Source: Candidimonas nitroreducens (GTDB lineage: Bacteria > Pseudomonadota > Gammaproteobacteria > Burkholderiales > Burkholderiaceae_B). From it: a DNA stretch of 64,000 nucleotides. The stretch spans positions 124,001-188,000 of the forward strand of contig NZ_NJIH01000006.1 in NCBI RefSeq assembly GCF_002209565.1. The letters run 5' to 3'. This document shows, piece by piece, positions 9,516 to 18,867 of the stretch (positions within the stretch are counted from its first letter, which is position 1; every line of letters starts with the position of its first letter). The translations under genes were made by a program, and so were the position numbers. The notes under the pieces were generated by a model. The model saw only the letters and a program-made list of their open reading frames with translations. It had not been told where the DNA came from and searched no databases.

Positions 9516-11171
9516 ATGGATCCGCAAACCGCTATCGTCCTGGCCACGATGATGATCCTGGCCAACAGCTGTGCACTTGCCCTGGTGCGACGCCGGCTGC
9601 TGGCCGCTGTGCGCCCCGCGGCGGACGCATGGCAGGCCGGGCTGTTGTACCTGGCGGCGGGCTGCCTGACGCTGCTGGCCCATGCCCATCTGCCCACGGT
9701 CGTACTGCTGCTGGCATCCAACGCGCTACTGATGTCGGGCCTGGCCTGCTACTGGCGCGCGCTGCGCCGTCTCTACGGCCAAGCGCCGAATGACAAGGCG
9801 CTGCTGGTGGCGGTGGGCGTGGCCACGCTGGGCATCCTGGTGTTCAGCGCCTGGCTGCCCAGCCCCAAGACGCGCATCTTCATCTCCACCCTGACCTGGA
9901 TCTACATCCTGGTAGGCAGCTGCGTCACCCTGAAGCGGCACGCCGGCGAAGACGCGACGGCGGCCCGGCTGGTGCTGATGGCCCTGAGCGCCATCGTGGC
10001 CGCCTTCTGCATACTGCGGGCGGTCTACTTCGGCCTGTCGGTTCTGGCCCCCTCCTTCGACGTCACCGACGACACCAACTTCATGAACCGGCTCACGCCA
10101 CTGGTCACTGTCCTGCTGCCGGTGATCGGCTCATCGATGTTCATGCTGATGTGCCACGATCGCGGGCGCCAGTTGTCCGTCGCGCAGGCCGGCGCCGCCG
10201 GCAAGCACGAAGCCGAGACCCTCAGCTACATAGGCCACGATCTGCGCGCGCCGCTGGCAAGCATCGTCGGCTATACGCGCCTGCTGCGCGAGACTGGTAC
10301 CCCCGAACAAGCCGAGCACCTGCGCGCCATCGAGCGCAGCGCCAGCTATCAATTGACGCTCATAGACGAGATACTGGAATTCGCCACGCACGAACTCAAA
10401 CCGCTCGACATCCAGCGCGCGCCCGTAGAGCTGGCCGGGCTGCTGGAAGACGTGGCACAGCAGGCCTATGTACTCAGCCTGCAGCATGACAATCGTTTCG
10501 AACTGTTGGCGGAAAATGCGCTGCCGGCCCGGGTATCGACCGACACGCGGCGCCTGCAGCAGGTGCTGCTCAACCTGATCTCGAACGCCGCCAAATTCAC
10601 CCGCGGCGGGCTCATCAGCCTGACGGTAAGAGCCAGCGAAGGCCAGGACGAGGCAACACTGGAATTCACCGTGGCAGACTCCGGGCCCGGCATAGATCCG
10701 CAGCTGCAGCCCTCGGTGTTCGAGGCCTTCGTACAGGCCGAGGCGCGGCCCGGCAGCGCCGGGCTGGGCCTGTACATTGCCCGCAGCATCGTCAAGAACC
10801 TGGGCGGCGACCTACGGCTGGAGAGCCGGCCCGGCGCCGGCAGCCGCTTCAGCTTCGCACTGCCGGTCAAGCGCTTGTCGCGCGCAAACGTGGCTCCCAA
10901 TGCCCTGCGCCAGGCGTTCCAGCAGCCCAGCGCGTCGGCCCAGACGGCACGCGCGCGGGACAAGGCCAGCATGCCGCCGCTGGAAGTTCGCGAAGACCTG
11001 GCCCGGCTGGCGCGCGCCGGCGGCCTGAGCGATATCGAGGACTGGCTGCAGCGCCATTCGGAAGCGGAATCCGGCCACCAGCACGCGGATTACTACGAGG
11101 CGGTGCGTACGGCGCTGCAAAGACTCGACTTCCAACGCATCGAATCCATAGCGCTGGCGGGCATGAATTAG
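9516..11171 (+). CDS. Membrane sensor histidine kinase (orphan)
   Basis: The 551-residue protein begins with about seven hydrophobic segments (residues 5-212), a 7TM-like sensor without a periplasmic domain. The kinase core follows: phospho-acceptor His241 (YIGHDLRAPL), N-box near N353-N357, DSGPG at 388-392 and the GLGLY lid at 416-420. About 100 residues after the ATPase domain (451-551) are a low-complexity linker plus a helical tail, with no recognised receiver or HPt residues. No response regulator gene is adjacent. The input signal and partner are unknown. Confidence 0.88.
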   Translation: MDPQTAIVLATMMILANSCALALVRRRLLAAVRPAADAWQAGLLYLAAGCLTLLAHAHLPTVVLLLASNALLMSGLACYWRALRRLYGQAPNDKALLVAVGVATLGILVFSAWLPSPKTRIFISTLTWIYILVGSCVTLKRHAGEDATAARLVLMALSAIVAAFCILRAVYFGLSVLAPSFDVTDDTNFMNRLTPLVTVLLPVIGSSMFMLMCHDRGRQLSVAQAGAAGKHEAETLSYIGHDLRAPLASIVGYTRLLRETGTPEQAEHLRAIERSASYQLTLIDEILEFATHELKPLDIQRAPVELAGLLEDVAQQAYVLSLQHDNRFELLAENALPARVSTDTRRLQQVLLNLISNAAKFTRGGLISLTVRASEGQDEATLEFTVADSGPGIDPQLQPSVFEAFVQAEARPGSAGLGLYIARSIVKNLGGDLRLESRPGAGSRFSFALPVKRLSRANVAPNALRQAFQQPSASAQTARARDKASMPPLEVREDLARLARAGGLSDIEDWLQRHSEAESGHQHADYYEAVRTALQRLDFQRIESIALAGMN

Positions 11172-11197
11172 GGCCTGCCCACAGAACATGCTAGAAT
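11168..11197 (+). promoter_or_regulatory. Possible promoter for tRNA-His
   Basis: TAGAAT at 11192-11197 is a good -10 box about 55 bases before the mature tRNA. The best -35 candidate is TTAGGG at 11168-11173 with an 18-base spacer, which is weak. The call rests mainly on the -10 and on position. Confidence 0.35.
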
Positions 11198-11251
11198 CAC
11201 GATCTCTTTGGCGCAGCCCCCGGCAGTCCGGGCATGGCGCACTAGGGCAGT

Positions 11252-11328
11252 GGTGACCGTAGCTCAGTTGGTAGAGTCCCGGATTGTGATTCCGGTTGTC
11301 GTGGGTTCGAGCCCCATCGGTCACCCCA
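11252..11328 (+). tRNA. tRNA-His (anticodon GTG)
   Basis: A full cloverleaf can be drawn. The acceptor GTGACCG (11253-11259) pairs with CGGTCAC (11318-11324). The anticodon stem CCGGA/TCCGG encloses TTGTGAT with anticodon GTG, and the T-arm has GGTTCGAGCC. The extra 5' G at 11252, opposite the C73 discriminator, is the tRNA-His identity element. CCA is encoded at 11326-11328. Confidence 0.95.
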
Positions 11329-11411
11329 GGAATACACAGCTTTCCATGCACGTGCGGGCTTATGCGCATTCCCGTGCACGGAAACAGAAACAAATATACA
11401 AGCATTGAAGC

Positions 11412-11443
11412 AAAGCCGGCCTTGCGCCGGCTTTATTGTTTCT
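11412..11443 (+). terminator. Rho-independent terminator after tRNA-His
   Basis: A 9-bp stem AAAGCCGGC/GCCGGCTTT (11412-11420 and 11426-11434) with a CTTGC loop is followed by ATTGTTT. It lies about 85 bases beyond the tRNA with no gene in between, so it probably ends the tRNA transcript. Confidence 0.75.
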
Positions 11444-11615
11444 ACGGCCTGCCATGCCGGGCCGCTCCGGCCGGCTTTCCGGCCGCTTTCTATATATACT
11501 AGCCGCACTTGCCGCCCTATACCTTGTCGTGGCTGCGCATCTCGGGCGCCGCGACAAGCCGCCGGGCCGCGGCAGGCCGTTGCCGAATCCCGCCACTGCC
11601 CATTGACGCGCAGCC

Positions 11616-13088
11616 ATGACCTCGACGCACCTGTATACACTGCACGACCTGATCGTACGGCATTGGCCGCATGTGGTTTTCGTGATCAGCGTGGTATCGG
11701 GGGCAGCCGCCGCGATCCACGCGGCCATGAACAAGAGCGACGTGCGGGCCGCCATCGCCTGGGTGGGCGTGATCCTGATGTCGCCGATCTTCGGCCCCCT
11801 GCTGTACCTGGTGGCCGGCATCAACCGCGTGCGTCGCGACCGCATATCCCAGCAGCGCGACAGCTCGCTGAAGGACTACACCAACCAGAAGGCCATCCCG
11901 GTCGCCGACGTGGCGGAAGACTCCGGCACGCAATTCATGTCGATGCGCACCCTGGGCGACCGGATCAGCGGCTTCCCGCTACTCGACGACAACCACATCC
12001 GCATCCTCAACGGCGGCGACGAGGCCTACCCTGCGATGCTGCGGGCCATACGCGCCGCACGCCGCACCATCGGGCTGCAAACATACATCTTCGACGACGA
12101 CCGCAGCGGCCGTGAATTCGTCGATGCGCTGGCCGAGGCGCACGCCCGCGGCGTGGAAATCCGCGTGCTGATCGACGCGGTGGGCTCCAAATATTCGCGC
12201 CCCCCCATCATCCGGCTGCTGCGCAAGAAGGGCATTACCGCTGCCCTGTTCATGACCAACCCCCTGGGCATGAAGATGCCCTACGCCAATTTGCGCAGCC
12301 ACCGCAAGATCCTGATCGTCGACGGCCGCCACGGCTTCACCGGTGGCATGAACATCCGCGAAGGCTTCGTCTCGGCGCTGGCCGGACGCAACGTGGCCTC
12401 GGACACGCACTTCCAGGTCGAGGGCCCGGTGGTGCTGCAGCTGACCTCGGTATTCGCCCACGACTGGGAATTCACCACCCACGAAACGCTGCCTTACGCC
12501 GTATGGTGCAGCGACGAATTGAAAAACGTGCCGCAGCCATCGGTGCCGGCGCGCTGCGTACGCTCGGGCCCCGACCGCTTCATCAACAGCACGCACAATA
12601 TGCTGCTGGGCGCCTTCGCCGTGGCGCAGCGGCACATCCGCATCCAGTCGCCCTACTTCCTGCCCGACCAGATACTGCTGGGCGCCTTGAACACCGCCGC
12701 CCGGCGCGGCATACAGGTCGACGTGGTGATACCCGGGCACAACAATCTGCGGCTGGTCGACTACGCCATGACGGCGCAGCTCGACCAGATCATCCGCAAC
12801 GGCTGCCGAGTATGGCGCGCCAGCGGCAATTTCAACCATTCCAAGCTGATCACCATAGACGGCGGCTGGTCTTACGTCGGCTCGTCGAACATGGATCCGC
12901 GCAGCCTGCGCCTGAATTTCGAGCTCGACATCGAGGTCTACAGCCACGAGCTGGCGGCGCAGATCGAACTGATGATAGACAGCGAGATCGAACGCGCCGA
13001 CCCCTGCTCGCTGGCCGAGCTGGCCGCGCTGCCCTTCCGCAAGCGGCTGCGCAACAAGATCATCTGGCTGGCCAGCCCGTACCTGTAA
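11616..13088 (+). CDS. cls: Cardiolipin synthase (phospholipase D type)
   Basis: The 490-residue inner-membrane enzyme makes cardiolipin from phosphatidylglycerol. Two N-terminal hydrophobic segments (about 20-36 and 46-68) anchor it. The two HKD catalytic motifs are complete: H229-K231-D236 (HRKILIVDG) and H408-K410-D415 (HSKLITIDG), each followed by the expected GG or GSSN. The N-terminal PLD-N region with an FGPLLYLVAG stretch is the ClsA type. It stands alone between tRNA-His and a PLP-enzyme gene. Confidence 0.9.
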   Translation: MTSTHLYTLHDLIVRHWPHVVFVISVVSGAAAAIHAAMNKSDVRAAIAWVGVILMSPIFGPLLYLVAGINRVRRDRISQQRDSSLKDYTNQKAIPVADVAEDSGTQFMSMRTLGDRISGFPLLDDNHIRILNGGDEAYPAMLRAIRAARRTIGLQTYIFDDDRSGREFVDALAEAHARGVEIRVLIDAVGSKYSRPPIIRLLRKKGITAALFMTNPLGMKMPYANLRSHRKILIVDGRHGFTGGMNIREGFVSALAGRNVASDTHFQVEGPVVLQLTSVFAHDWEFTTHETLPYAVWCSDELKNVPQPSVPARCVRSGPDRFINSTHNMLLGAFAVAQRHIRIQSPYFLPDQILLGALNTAARRGIQVDVVIPGHNNLRLVDYAMTAQLDQIIRNGCRVWRASGNFNHSKLITIDGGWSYVGSSNMDPRSLRLNFELDIEVYSHELAAQIELMIDSEIERADPCSLAELAALPFRKRLRNKIIWLASPYL

Positions 13089-13199
13089 GCAAGACAGGCG
13101 GCCGAGGGCGGCAGCCCGTGTTCAGGCAGGCGTATGATGACAGGGCCGCCGCCCGGCCATGGTTCACCACCGCGCCGCGCATAGATCCTGGAGCCCCGC

Positions 13200-14417
13200 A
13201 TGACAGCCGCAACACCACCCGCCCCTGATACACAGCCCACCGACTGGCACGACGAGACCATCGCCCTGCACGGCGATGCGGCGCTGGCCCAAGATGCCGC
13301 GGTAGTAGCCCCGATCCATTACAGCGCCACGTTCCGGGCCGACTCGCCGCAAGCCTTCGCCGCCATGGCCAACGCAACGCGCCCCACCGGCCTGTACACC
13401 CGCTACGGCAATCCGGTGTACAAGCGCGTCGAGGCCATACTGGCCGAACTCGAAGGCACCGAGACCGCGCTGCTGATGGCCTCGGGCATGGGGGCGATCA
13501 GCACCACGGTGCTGGCCCTGGTGTCCAAGGGCGACCACGTCGTCGCCCAGCAGCGCCACTACATGAGCACGACCAAGCTGTTCGAGGAAGTGCTGCCGCG
13601 CTTCGGCGTGGAAGTCAGCATCGTCGAACAGACCGACACCGCGGCCATCGCTGCGGCGCTGCGGCCCGAAACGCGCCTGGTCATGCTGGAAACGCCCGCC
13701 AACCCGACCCTGTCGCTGACCGACCTGGCGGCCGTGGCCAAGCTGGCGGCGGCACGCGGCATTCTTACCATCGCCGACAATACCTTCGCCTCGCCGCTAA
13801 ACCAGAAGCCCCACGAGCTGGGTATAGACATTGTCGTGCACAGCGCCACCAAATACTTCGGCGGACACCACGACATCACCGCCGGCGCCGTCTGCTGCTC
13901 GGAAGAACACGCCGAGCTGATCTGGAAGATGCACGTCACGCTGGGCGCGGTGCTCTCGCCCATGGACGCCTGGCTGCTGCTGCGCGGGCTGCGCACCCTG
14001 CCGCTGCGCATGGAACGCATCAACGCCAATGCACTGGCCCTGGCCGCCTGGCTGGAGCAACAGCCGCAGGTCGAGCGGGTGCACTACCCGGGCCTGCCCA
14101 GCCACCCGCAGCATGCGCTGGCGCTGCGGCAGATGAAGGGCTTCGGCGCCGTCATCGCCTTTTCCATCAGGGGCGGCTTCGACGCCACCAGCTCATTCGT
14201 CGCCTCGCTGCGGCTGGCCACGCACGCGGTCAGCCTGGGCGGGGTCGAAACCCTGGCGGTGCACACCGCCGCCATGTGGGCCGGCACCATGACCGAGGCG
14301 CAGATGCAGGCCGCCGGCATAGAGCCCAATTTCGTGCGCATGTCGGTGGGTGTGGAACATATCGAAGATCTCAAGGCGGACATAGGCCGCGCCCTGCGGG
14401 CAACGCAAGCGGCCTGA
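13200..14417 (+). CDS. Cys/Met metabolism PLP-dependent enzyme (cystathionine gamma-synthase family)
   Basis: The 405-residue fold-type I PLP enzyme has YTRYGNP at 66-72 (phosphate and substrate binding), the SGMGAI loop at 95-100 and the Schiff-base lysine K218 in HSATKYFGGH. A SLGGVETL stretch near the C-terminus is typical of the family. Members act as cystathionine gamma-synthase, O-acetylhomoserine sulfhydrylase, cystathionine lyase or methionine gamma-lyase, and sequence reading alone does not separate these. GGAG lies before the ATG. The nearby cysJIG operon makes a sulfur-metabolic role plausible. Confidence 0.85.
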   Translation: MTAATPPAPDTQPTDWHDETIALHGDAALAQDAAVVAPIHYSATFRADSPQAFAAMANATRPTGLYTRYGNPVYKRVEAILAELEGTETALLMASGMGAISTTVLALVSKGDHVVAQQRHYMSTTKLFEEVLPRFGVEVSIVEQTDTAAIAAALRPETRLVMLETPANPTLSLTDLAAVAKLAAARGILTIADNTFASPLNQKPHELGIDIVVHSATKYFGGHHDITAGAVCCSEEHAELIWKMHVTLGAVLSPMDAWLLLRGLRTLPLRMERINANALALAAWLEQQPQVERVHYPGLPSHPQHALALRQMKGFGAVIAFSIRGGFDATSSFVASLRLATHAVSLGGVETLAVHTAAMWAGTMTEAQMQAAGIEPNFVRMSVGVEHIEDLKADIGRALRATQAA

Positions 14418-14447
14418 ATCCGTCATCACGACACGGGGGAACAAGCA

Positions 14448-15491
14448 ATGACTGCAAACCAGGGCAAGGCGCCGGCGGCGACCATGAAGGCCGCGTGGTA
14501 CGAAGGCAGGGGCGCGGCGCGCGATGTGCTGCATGTCGGCGAGCTGCCCAGGCCCGAGCCGGGGCCGGACGAGGTGCTGGTGCACCTGCACGCCAGCGGC
14601 CTGAACCCTTCGGACGTCAAGTCGCGCAGCGGCCGGGGCTCGCGCCCCAACACCTATGCGCGGGTCATCCCGCACCAGGACGGTGCCGGCGTCATCGTTT
14701 CGGTGGGATCGGAAGTGGACGGCGCCAGAATCGGCCAGCGCGTCTGGATCTACGAGGCGCAGCTCGGCCGCGCCGAGGGCTGCGCCGCCGAATACGTGGC
14801 GCTGCCCTCGCGCAACGCCGTGGCACTGCCCGATCACGTCTCGTTCGAAGAAGGCGCCTGCCTGGGCGTGCCCACACTGACCGCGCACTACTGCGTCACG
14901 GCCGACGGCCCGGTCGCGGGCAAGCACGTGCTGGTAACCGGCGGCGCCGGCGCGGTCGGCAACTATGCCATCCAGTTCGCCCGGCTGGGCGGCGCCACGG
15001 TGTACGCCACAGTGCGCACCGAAGAACAGGCACAGGCGGCCCGGGAGGCCGGCGCGCACCACGTCATCTTCCGTCTCGACCAGGACGTAACCGGGCGTAT
15101 TGCCGAAATCAGCGGCGTGCTCGATGGGCGCGCCATCGATCGCATCGTCGACGTGGCCTTCGGCGCCAATCTGGAAACCAGCCTGAAGGTGCTCAAGCCC
15201 AACGGCGTGATCGCTTCTTATGCCTCCGACCAGGTACCTGCGCCCGCCGTGCCCTTCGGACGGCTGCTGGCGCTGAACGCCACCGTGCGCTACGTGCTGG
15301 TGTATGTCATGGATCGCGCCGCCCACGAGCGCGCCATCGCGGCGGTTACCGAGGCCTTGCAGAAGCGCCAGCTGCGCCACCACGTCGCGGCGCGCTACAG
15401 CCTGGAGCAGATCGTCCAGGCCCACGAGGCGCAGGAGTCAGGAGCGACCGTCGGCAAGATCATCGTTTTGCCGGAGCCGGGCTCAGTATGA
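14448..15491 (+). CDS. NADPH:quinone reductase, zinc-independent MDR family
   Basis: The 347-residue medium-chain dehydrogenase/reductase carries the Rossmann motif VTGGAGAVGNYAIQ near residues 163-176. An N-terminal GroES-like domain includes GLNPSDVKSR. The cysteine cluster of zinc alcohol dehydrogenases is absent, which places it with quinone oxidoreductases (QOR/zeta-crystallin). The start has a clear GGGGG ribosome-binding site. Its last 9 bases overlap the 3' end of the convergent acyl-CoA dehydrogenase gene. The substrate is not known. Confidence 0.82.
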   Translation: MTANQGKAPAATMKAAWYEGRGAARDVLHVGELPRPEPGPDEVLVHLHASGLNPSDVKSRSGRGSRPNTYARVIPHQDGAGVIVSVGSEVDGARIGQRVWIYEAQLGRAEGCAAEYVALPSRNAVALPDHVSFEEGACLGVPTLTAHYCVTADGPVAGKHVLVTGGAGAVGNYAIQFARLGGATVYATVRTEEQAQAAREAGAHHVIFRLDQDVTGRIAEISGVLDGRAIDRIVDVAFGANLETSLKVLKPNGVIASYASDQVPAPAVPFGRLLALNATVRYVLVYVMDRAAHERAIAAVTEALQKRQLRHHVAARYSLEQIVQAHEAQESGATVGKIIVLPEPGSV

Positions 15492-16658
15492 TTTGGGCAG
15501 GCCCAGCACCTTCTCGGCAATGAAGCACAGGATCAGCTGCGGCGAAATCGGCGCGATGCGCGGCAGCATGGATTCTCGCAAGTAGCGCTCGACGTCGTAT
15601 TCCTTGGCATAGCCCATGCCGCCATGGGTAAGCACCGCCGTCTCGCAGGCGTGAAAGCCCGCTTCCGCGCACAGGAATTTGGCGGCGTTGGCCTCGGCCC
15701 CGCAGGGCCGGCCCTGATCGTACAGCCACGCCGCTTTCTGGTACAGCAGCGTGGCCGCCTCCAGCTCGACCCAGCGCTCGGCCAGAGGATGCTGCACCCC
15801 CTGGTTCTTGCCTATGGGGCGGTCGAACACGATGCGCTCGCCCGCATAAGCGGCCGCCTTGCGCAGCGCCGCGCGCCCCAGTCCCACAGCCTCGGCCGCC
15901 AGCAGCACGCGCTCGGGGTTCATGCCGTGCAATATGTATTCGAAGCCGCGGCCTTCCTCGCCGATCAAATCGCCAGCCGGGATTTCCAGGCCGTCGATGA
16001 ACAGCTGGTTCGAGTCCACTGCCTTGCGGCCCAGCTTCTCGATTTCGCGCACCTCTATGCGGCTGCGATCCAGGCCGGTATAGAACAGGCTCAGCCCATG
16101 CGTCGGCTTGGCGACTTCTTCCAGGGGCGTGGTGCGCGCCAGCAGCAGGATCTTGTGCGCCACCTGCGCCGTGGAGATCCAGATCTTCTGGCCGTGCACC
16201 ACATAGCGGTCGCCCTGCTTCACCGCGCGAGTCTTGAGCTTGAGCGTGTTGAGCCCGGTATTGGGCTCGGTGACACCGAAGCAGGCCTTGTTCTGGCCGC
16301 TGATGATGGGAGGCAGCCAGCGCGCCTTCTGTTCCGGCGTGCCGTGCACCACCACGGGATGCAGGCCGAAGACGTTCATGTGCACGGCCGAGGCGCCCGA
16401 CATGCCCGCGCCCGAGGCCGAGATGGTTTCCATCATCAGCGCCGCTTCGGAAATGCCCAGTCCCGCCCCGCCATATTCCACCGGCATGGCAATGCCGAGC
16501 CAGCCGGCGCCGGCTACAGCGGCATAGAAATCCTCGGGAAAACCCCCGGCCGCATCCTTCCTGCGCCAGTATTCATCATCGAAGGCGCGGCACACGTCCT
16601 CGATGGCGGCGCGGATGGCGAGCTGATCCGATGTCAGGTCAAAGTCCATGGTGTTCAT
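15483..16658 (-). CDS. Acyl-CoA dehydrogenase
   Basis: The 391-residue FAD enzyme oxidises an acyl-CoA to the 2-enoyl-CoA. ACFGVTEPNTGLNT (125-138) is the flavin-contact loop. The usual C-terminal YEGT catalytic segment is replaced by a RIAPIS stretch. A Glu at 249 in NPERVLLA lies where isovaleryl-CoA and long-chain enzymes keep their catalytic base, which hints at a branched or unusual substrate. Its ATG overlaps the stop of the upstream CoA-transferase (ATGA at 16655-16658), so the pair is co-translated. Methylsuccinyl-CoA is one candidate substrate, given the neighbours. Confidence 0.88.
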   Translation of the reverse strand: MNTMDFDLTSDQLAIRAAIEDVCRAFDDEYWRRKDAAGGFPEDFYAAVAGAGWLGIAMPVEYGGAGLGISEAALMMETISASGAGMSGASAVHMNVFGLHPVVVHGTPEQKARWLPPIISGQNKACFGVTEPNTGLNTLKLKTRAVKQGDRYVVHGQKIWISTAQVAHKILLLARTTPLEEVAKPTHGLSLFYTGLDRSRIEVREIEKLGRKAVDSNQLFIDGLEIPAGDLIGEEGRGFEYILHGMNPERVLLAAEAVGLGRAALRKAAAYAGERIVFDRPIGKNQGVQHPLAERWVELEAATLLYQKAAWLYDQGRPCGAEANAAKFLCAEAGFHACETAVLTHGGMGYAKEYDVERYLRESMLPRIAPISPQLILCFIAEKVLGLPKSY

Positions 16659-17878
16659 TTCCTGTCTGTAGCGGGCGCGCCGCCGGCGTGCCGCGGCGCC
16701 TGTATCGTACCCGCCTGCAGCAGCGCCTCGATCTCGCCGCCGTCATAGCCCAGGCCGGCAAGTATCTCGCGGCTGTGTTCGCCCAGGCGCGGCGGCGGCC
16801 GGCGTATGTCATTGCGCCGGCCATCGAAGCGCAGGGGCTGGGCAACCATGCTCAGCGGCTGGCCGTCCTGCGCCGTGCAAGTCTGCAGCATGCCGCATTC
16901 GCGGGTATGTGGATGCGCCAGCATTTCGCCCACAGTCTGGATGGGGGCGCAGGGCACGCCCGCGCCACGCAGCAGCTCCAGCCACTCGTCGCGGCTGCGC
17001 CGCGCCAGTATCGCCTGCACCGCCTGCAGCACTTCGGCGCGATGCGATACCCGGTCGGCATTGACAGCATAGCGCACATCGGCGGCCAGGGCCGGGGCTT
17101 CGGCCACGCGGCAGAACGCCTGCCACAGGGCGTCGTTGGCAATGCCCAGCAGAAAGGGTTTGTCGCTTGCGTCGAAGGCCTGGTAAGGGCACAGCGACTC
17201 GTGGGCCGAGCCCCAGCGCTGCGGCTCGGTGCCGCGCTGCCAGTAGCTCTGCGACATGTAGGCCAGAAAGCCCAGCGAGGTATCAAACAGGCAGGCCTCG
17301 ACCAGCCCGCCCTCGCCGCCGCGCATGCGGCGGATGAGCGCCGACAAGATGCCTATGGCGGCATGCATGCCGGTAGCCTGGTCGATCGGCGAATAGGGGC
17401 TGCGCGCAGCGGAGCCGTCGGGCTCGCCGGTGGTGGCCATCATGCCGCTGAAAGCCTGCAGGATCACGTCGTAGCCCTTGGCGTCTTTCATGGGCCCCTG
17501 CCGGCCGAAGCCCGAAATGCTGCAGTACACCAAGGCCGGGTTCAGCTCGCGCACGGCCTCGTAATCTATGCCCAGGCGCTGCGCGACGCCCGGCCCGTAG
17601 CTTTCCACCACCACGTCCGCGTCGGCGATCAGGCGCCGCACCACTTCGCGTCCGCGCTCGTGCTTGAGATCCAGCGCCAGACTGCGCTTGTTGCGGTTGG
17701 CGCTGAGAAAGACGGTGCCCTCGCCATCCCGGAAGGGCGGCCAGCGGCGCGTATCGTCGCCGTTGACGGTCTCCACCTTCACGACCTCGGCACCCATGTC
17801 CGCCAGATACTGAGTGCACAGGGGGCCGGCCAGCACTTTGGAAAAATCGACTACTCGTATCCCGTCCAGGGTGTTCAT
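16655..17878 (-). CDS. CaiB/BaiF family CoA-transferase
   Basis: A family III CoA-transferase of 407 residues that moves CoA from an acyl-CoA donor to a carboxylic acid. The catalytic aspartate is D166 (SPIDQATG), close to the family position 169. IRVVDFSKVLAGP opens the chain as usual. The ATG at 17878 has GAGG about 9 bases before it and gives the standard N-terminus. An ATG at 17896 would add six residues. The gene overlaps the next acyl-CoA dehydrogenase gene by four bases. In this context it would activate the acid entering the 15.5-22.5 kb pathway. Confidence 0.9.
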   Translation of the reverse strand: MNTLDGIRVVDFSKVLAGPLCTQYLADMGAEVVKVETVNGDDTRRWPPFRDGEGTVFLSANRNKRSLALDLKHERGREVVRRLIADADVVVESYGPGVAQRLGIDYEAVRELNPALVYCSISGFGRQGPMKDAKGYDVILQAFSGMMATTGEPDGSAARSPYSPIDQATGMHAAIGILSALIRRMRGGEGGLVEACLFDTSLGFLAYMSQSYWQRGTEPQRWGSAHESLCPYQAFDASDKPFLLGIANDALWQAFCRVAEAPALAADVRYAVNADRVSHRAEVLQAVQAILARRSRDEWLELLRGAGVPCAPIQTVGEMLAHPHTRECGMLQTCTAQDGQPLSMVAQPLRFDGRRNDIRRPPPRLGEHSREILAGLGYDGGEIEALLQAGTIQAPRHAGGAPATDRK

Positions 17879-17916
17879 GTGATCGTCGCCTCGCATTTTC
17901 CTGTTCGTCTGATTTT

Positions 17917-17958
17917 AATGGTCTAACCGTTGACTAAAGCGATAATATTAACTATTCT
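17917..17958 (+). promoter_or_regulatory. Sigma70-type promoter and possible GntR operator before the enoyl-CoA hydratase
   Basis: TTGACT (17930-17935) and TATTCT (17953-17958) are separated by 17 bases, a good sigma70 promoter reading toward the gene at 18026. Overlapping its upstream edge is AATGGTCTAACCGTT (17917-17931), which contains TGGT-N3-ACC, close to the FadR-type operator TGGT-N3-ACCA. Related TGGTC motifs precede the FCD/GntR gene near 22.65 kb. Control by that regulator is inference. Confidence 0.55.
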
Positions 17959-18025
17959 TCTCTACGTCAATGCGGTGCACAGGTGTCGCCCGCATATCCA
18001 CCGCCATAGGCAGCAAGGAATCCGC

Positions 18026-18802
18026 GTGAGCATCGACTTCTCTGTAGACGGCCACGGCATTGCCACCATTACCATCAACCGCCCCGAACGGCGCAACGCG
18101 CTCGACCGGCAGCACTACGACCTGCTGTCCGACGCCTGGCGCACCGTGCGCGACGACGACGCCATCCGCGTGGCCATTATCACCGGCGCGGGCGACCGGG
18201 CCTTCTGCGCCGGCGCCGACATCAAGAGCTTCCTGGCCGACGCGCCGCCGTTGGCGCAGATCGCACGCACCCAGCAATCGCAGTTGCTGAACCGCGGCCT
18301 GGAAGTCTGGAAGCCCATCGTGGCCGCCGTCAACGGCTACTGCCTGGGCGGCGGCATGACCCTGCTGCTGGCCACCGACATCCGGGTCTGCACGCAGGAC
18401 GCGCAATTCGGCCTGTCCGAAGTACGGCGCGGCGCGTTTCCCGCCAACGGCGGCACGCAACGCATCTGCCAGCAACTGCCCCATGCCATCGCCATGGAAA
18501 TCCTGCTGCTGGGCGACAACTTCGATGCCCAGACCGCCGGGCGCTGGGGCCTGGTCAACCGTGTGGTGCCCCGCGAGCAGCTGCTGGACACGGCGCAGCA
18601 ATACGCGCTGCGCCTGGCGGCCAATGCACCACTGGCGGTACAGGCAGCCAAAGAACTGGCGATACGCAGCCGCGATGCCGACCTGGCCACCGGCCTGCGC
18701 CTGGAACAGCTGTTCCTGCGCCTGCTGCAGGAAAGTGAAGACATACAAGAGGGCTCGCGCGCCTTTACCGAGAAGCGGCCTCCGGCATTCCGGGGAAATT
18801 GA
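18026..18802 (+). CDS. Enoyl-CoA hydratase/isomerase family protein
   Basis: A 258-residue crotonase-fold protein. The GTG at 18026 is chosen because AAGGAA lies five bases before it and VSIDFSVDG is a normal family N-terminus. The frame runs upstream to 17930 across the promoter. The oxyanion-hole segments AFCAGADIKSF (59-69) and NGYCLGGG (103-110) are intact. The first catalytic Glu position, two residues after GGG, is T112, while E132 in FGLSEVRRG is kept. Classical hydratase activity is therefore uncertain, and an isomerase, hydrolase or lyase activity is possible. It is divergent from the CaiB gene. Confidence 0.82.
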   Translation: MSIDFSVDGHGIATITINRPERRNALDRQHYDLLSDAWRTVRDDDAIRVAIITGAGDRAFCAGADIKSFLADAPPLAQIARTQQSQLLNRGLEVWKPIVAAVNGYCLGGGMTLLLATDIRVCTQDAQFGLSEVRRGAFPANGGTQRICQQLPHAIAMEILLLGDNFDAQTAGRWGLVNRVVPREQLLDTAQQYALRLAANAPLAVQAAKELAIRSRDADLATGLRLEQLFLRLLQESEDIQEGSRAFTEKRPPAFRGN

Positions 18803-18867
18803 TACTAAGTATCTACATAAATCAACTGCGCACTCATCAGAAAACACACATCGGCGAGGCAAACAGC

